Positions 61,162 through 64,000 of a DNA stretch of 64,000 nucleotides are shown in pieces. The position numbers were made by a program, and so were the translations under genes. Every line of letters starts with the position of its first letter. Within the stretch, counting starts at the first letter, position 1. The stretch lies in assembly GCF_023896955.1 (NCBI RefSeq), contig NZ_JAMHIW010000010.1, positions 124,001-188,000 of the forward strand, given 5' to 3'. Source of the stretch: Micromonospora sp. RHAY321. Lineage in GTDB: Bacteria > Actinomycetota > Actinomycetes > Mycobacteriales > Micromonosporaceae. The notes beneath the pieces were generated by a model. That model had not been told where the DNA came from and searched no databases. It saw only the letters and a program-made list of their open reading frames with translations.

Positions 61162-63003
61162 TCAGGCAGCGACCGGAGGGTGGGCCCGTCGGCCGGTCAG
61201 TGGGCGCGTCGGCGTGGACGTCAGGACGGCCAGTTCGGCGGCGTAGTCGCGGACCAGGGCGGGCAGCGTGTAGCGACCGGCGGCGCCCCGATGGACGAGG
61301 TGCGCGTCGACCAGTCCCTCCAGGGCGCGGCGTAACCGCTGGGTGGAGACCCCGAGCTGCGTCGCGGCCCGGTCCAGCAGGGCCGGATGGTCCGGTTGAA
61401 TGGCGAGCAGTTCCAGGAGTCGCCCGGCCACCTCGTCGTCGGAACGAACCGCGGCGACACCGACGGCGAGGCTCGCCCGCACCGAGAGGTCCTCATAGGC
61501 CAGCAGGTCCAACCGGTCCGGCCCGTGGCGCAGATCGCTGACCAGGCCGGCCACCGGCATCGCCGGGCACCCGGCCAGACGGCTCCCCGCGATCCGCAGC
61601 GCCAGCACCGAACCGGCGCAGAGTCGCGCCAGTTCCGCCGCGGCCGCCGGATCGGCGACCAGCCGCTCCGGACCCGCGAAGGCGGCCAGCAAATCATGCG
61701 CCGGGACTCCGTCCAGCGGGCGCAGCGTTACCCGGCGTACGCCGTCCAGGCTGCCGAGGTGCCGCTGACCGACGACGATGAGGGCCGGCCCGGGACCGGC
61801 GGGGAGCAGCGGTCGCACCTGGGCGGCTCGGGTGACCCCGTCGACGACGAGCAGCAGCCGCCGCCTCGCCACGAGGGAGCGGAACCAGCCGGCCCGCTCG
61901 TCGGTGTTGGCGGGGACGTCCGCTGGGGCGACACCGAGTGCGCGCAGCACCCGGGCCAGCACCTCGCCCGGCGTCACCGCGTTTTCGTAGCCGAGGTCGA
62001 CGAAGACCTGCCCGTCCGGAAAGTCACCGGCCACGATGTGCGCGGCGCGTACCACCAGGGCGCTCTTGCCACTGCCCGCCGCGCCGGCGACGACCACGGC
62101 GGCCGGCGTCGCACCGGCGAGGGCGGCCACCACCTCGGCGGCTTCCCCGGTACGGCCCACGAACGTCGCCGGGGTGGCGGGCAGTTCCCGGGGCACTGTC
62201 CAGCCGGGAGCGGGTCGTGTCTGCGCGGGCGGCGTGGTGACGATCGGCGCTGCCGCCGGGATGTACGCGAGCTCCGGCGCCCGGCCGAGCATCGCACGGT
62301 GCAGGCCGACCAGTTCCTTGCCCGGTTCGATGCCAAGCTGCTCGTGCAGGGTCGCACGGGCGTCCCGGAAGACGGTGAGCGCGGCCGGCACGTCCCCGCA
62401 GCGGTAGAGCGCCAACATCAACTGCCCCCAGGCCCGCTCCCGCAACGGGTGGGCGGCGAGGTGTCCCCGCAGTTCGGGCAGCAGGTGGCCGTGCTGCCCG
62501 GCGGCCAGCCGCGCTTCGGCCAGTTCCTCGAACACCTGGAGCCGCTGCTCGTCGAGGGTGGTCCAGCGGTTGTCCAGCGCGGTGCCCCGTGGCAGGCCGT
62601 CGCCGGACAGACCGCGCCACTGAGCCAACGCGGCACTGAGGGTGGCGATGGCACCGGCGGGCTCGGCCGCGGCCAGAGCACGCCCCTCCCCCGCCAGCCG
62701 CTGGAACTCGGCGACATCCAGCTCGCCCGGCGCCAGCCGCAGCTCGTACGCGTTGGGGCGCGCGACCAGGCGGTCCCCCAGCACGCGGCGCAGCGCTGCG
62801 GCGTGGGTCCGCAGATTCGCCACGGCGGACGTCGGCGGGGTCTCCGGCCAGACCATCTCCGCCAACCGGGGCAGCGAGACGACATGGTTCGCCTCCATGG
62901 CCAGGCCGGCGAGAACAGCGCGCCGCTTCGCCGCGCCGGGTGTGACGGTCCGACCGTCGACGCACAGCTCCACACTGCCCAGAAGCCGAATCTGCAGTTT
63001 CAT
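61162..63003 (-). CDS. SARP-family regulator with NB-ARC ATPase (AfsR-like)
   Basis: 613 residues from ATG 63003 with GGGGAGCGG upstream. An OmpR-like winged helix (1-95: RAVLAGLAMEANHVVSLPRLAEMVWPETPPTSAVANLRTHAAALRR) and a BTAD helical domain (about 98-245: RAWGQLMLALYRCGDVPAALTVFRDARATL) form the SARP part. An NB-ARC ATPase follows, Walker A GAAGSGKSAL near 308 and Walker B LLLVVDGV. A C-terminal winged helix lies at about 530-600; TPR repeats seen in longer AfsR proteins are absent. It is followed by the RHS gene after 218 bp on the same strand, so it may activate it. Confidence 0.9.
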   Translation of the reverse strand: MKLQIRLLGSVELCVDGRTVTPGAAKRRAVLAGLAMEANHVVSLPRLAEMVWPETPPTSAVANLRTHAAALRRVLGDRLVARPNAYELRLAPGELDVAEFQRLAGEGRALAAAEPAGAIATLSAALAQWRGLSGDGLPRGTALDNRWTTLDEQRLQVFEELAEARLAAGQHGHLLPELRGHLAAHPLRERAWGQLMLALYRCGDVPAALTVFRDARATLHEQLGIEPGKELVGLHRAMLGRAPELAYIPAAAPIVTTPPAQTRPAPGWTVPRELPATPATFVGRTGEAAEVVAALAGATPAAVVVAGAAGSGKSALVVRAAHIVAGDFPDGQVFVDLGYENAVTPGEVLARVLRALGVAPADVPANTDERAGWFRSLVARRRLLLVVDGVTRAAQVRPLLPAGPGPALIVVGQRHLGSLDGVRRVTLRPLDGVPAHDLLAAFAGPERLVADPAAAAELARLCAGSVLALRIAGSRLAGCPAMPVAGLVSDLRHGPDRLDLLAYEDLSVRASLAVGVAAVRSDDEVAGRLLELLAIQPDHPALLDRAATQLGVSTQRLRRALEGLVDAHLVHRGAAGRYTLPALVRDYAAELAVLTSTPTRPLTGRRAHPPVAA

Positions 63004-63168
63004 CTCGCCGCTCCCCCGTTGAACTCGAGCGGGCCTCACGCTAGGTGGACGTTACGCACGTAACAAGCCATACGGGCAGTGCATGAGCGTGACGAATATC
63101 AATGCCTTGAGTCGGGGTGTCCCCGTAACGAAGAGACGACCGGAAGCGCTCCCGGCACGGCCGGTCGG

Positions 63169-64000
63169 TCAACGACGCAGGGTGAGGATCAGGTCGGCGA
63201 CCAGGGCCGTCCAGCCGGTCTGGTGCCAGGCACCCAGCCCGGCCCCGTTGTCGCCGTGGAAGTACTCGGGGAAGGCGATCAGGTCCCGCCAGTCGGGGTG
63301 GGTCTGAAAGATCCGGCACGCGCCGTAGATGGGTCGTCGACCCCAGTCGTCCTGTGTGAAGAGCGAGATCAGCCGCGCGGAGAGGTCGTCGGCGATCTCG
63401 TCCAGCGTTCGCTTCACCCCGGAGCGGGTCGGGTACTCCACCTGGAGGTCGTCGCCGAAGAACGAGGCGTAGTCGCGCAGCGCGCTGATGAGCAGGAAGT
63501 TCGTCGGCATCCAGATCGGACCGCGCCAGTTCGAGTTGCCGCCGAACAGCCCGCTGGTCGACTCCGCCGGCTCGTAGCCGACGGAGAAGTCCTGCCCGCC
63601 GAGCGTGACCGAGAACGGCTTGTCCAGGTGCGCGCGGGACAACGTCCGCAGGCCGAAATCGGAGAGGAACTCGTCGGGATCGAGCATCCGAGCGAGGAGC
63701 CGGACCACCTGCTCCGGGCCGACCATGGACAGCAACCTCTGCTGGCGACCGTCCGGGCCCAGCCGGCGGGTGCCGATCACCTCGGCGTACTCGGGGCGGT
63801 TGGTGAGGAACCAGCGCAGCCGGGCACCCAGCTCCGGCAGCCGGTGCAGGGTCTTCGCGCTCAGCCGGGTGGTGGCGGCCAGCGGCAGCAGCCCGACCAC
63901 CGAGCGGACCTTCAACGGCACCTTCGTGCCGTCGGCGAGCCGCAGCACGTCGTAGAAGAAGGCATCCTCGTCGTCCCACAGCCCCTGCTCGTACGCGGCG
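63169..64000 (-). CDS. GH63-like glucosidase, 3' part (cut by window edge)
   Basis: The reading frame is open to the right edge; about 276 C-terminal residues are visible, starting with DEDAFFYDVLRLADG. SGLFGGNSNWRGPIWMPTNFLLISAL and a FHGDNGAGLGAWHQTGWTALVADLI ending match the (alpha/alpha)6 barrel of MGH1/GH63-type glucosidases. GNSNWRGPIW is the conserved substrate-site loop. Such proteins hydrolyse alpha-glucosidic links; the exact substrate cannot be told. Full-length relatives are roughly 900 residues, so most of the gene lies outside. Confidence 0.88.
   Translation of the reverse strand, partial: AAYEQGLWDDEDAFFYDVLRLADGTKVPLKVRSVVGLLPLAATTRLSAKTLHRLPELGARLRWFLTNRPEYAEVIGTRRLGPDGRQQRLLSMVGPEQVVRLLARMLDPDEFLSDFGLRTLSRAHLDKPFSVTLGGQDFSVGYEPAESTSGLFGGNSNWRGPIWMPTNFLLISALRDYASFFGDDLQVEYPTRSGVKRTLDEIADDLSARLISLFTQDDWGRRPIYGACRIFQTHPDWRDLIAFPEYFHGDNGAGLGAWHQTGWTALVADLILTLRR

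Overview
The window is high-GC actinobacterial DNA. Family content points to Micromonospora or a close relative in the Micromonosporaceae: a lone DUF397 gene, a conservon-type sensor kinase, a SARP regulator, secreted cellulases with CebR-like operators, and many 4-base GTGA/ATGA gene overlaps. The species assignment is inference; no marker gene settles it.

Layout. 1-2645: right end of an integrated element. Two small genes and a large serine recombinase form an ATGA-coupled series, and the recombinase ends inside a tRNA-Leu(GAG) gene. 2878-12908: envelope genes, namely a TPR/proline-rich membrane protein, then an FN3 protein, MoxR ATPase, DUF58 protein and transglutaminase-like membrane protein whose catalytic residues are replaced. 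12903-12964: a near-perfect palindrome. 12992-19459: housekeeping genes (SDR, F420-type oxidoreductase, LtrA, DUF1028, MDMPI-like, PAP2, DUF3159). 19743-24826: cellulose locus, a secreted GH48 cellobiohydrolase divergent from a GH1 beta-glucosidase, with three CebR-like operators. 24907-27866: a conservon reduced to its kinase and roadblock genes. 27994-35476: FGGY kinase, a fused TrpE-TrpG anthranilate synthase behind a Trp-codon leader peptide and attenuator, WrbA, a DUF3037/HipA-like kinase pair, and an AlkZ-like glycosylase. 35488-42038: a trehalose/alpha-glucoside ABC importer (LpqY-SugABC type) with MalQ, containing a duplicated 59-bp micro-ORF between two genes. 42289-50519: mixed small genes, L,D-transpeptidase, HAD, TetR, a frameshifted CxxC/WPC gene pair, DUF397 and a HEAT-repeat protein.

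50627-60943 is the most striking region: a polymorphic toxin locus. A 2,874-residue secreted RHS protein carries a papain-like toxin tip and overlaps a presumed immunity gene. Downstream are the debris of earlier tips: an RHS-core fragment (115 bp, about 92% identical to the main gene) fused to a toxin tail and overlapping an Imm26-like gene, then a broken barnase-like RNase tail directly before an intact barstar gene. This looks like a tip-exchange array. The window closes with a SARP regulator and the 3' part of a GH63-like glucosidase that runs off the right edge.

All functional calls rest on reading motifs and domain order by eye; no database search was run.
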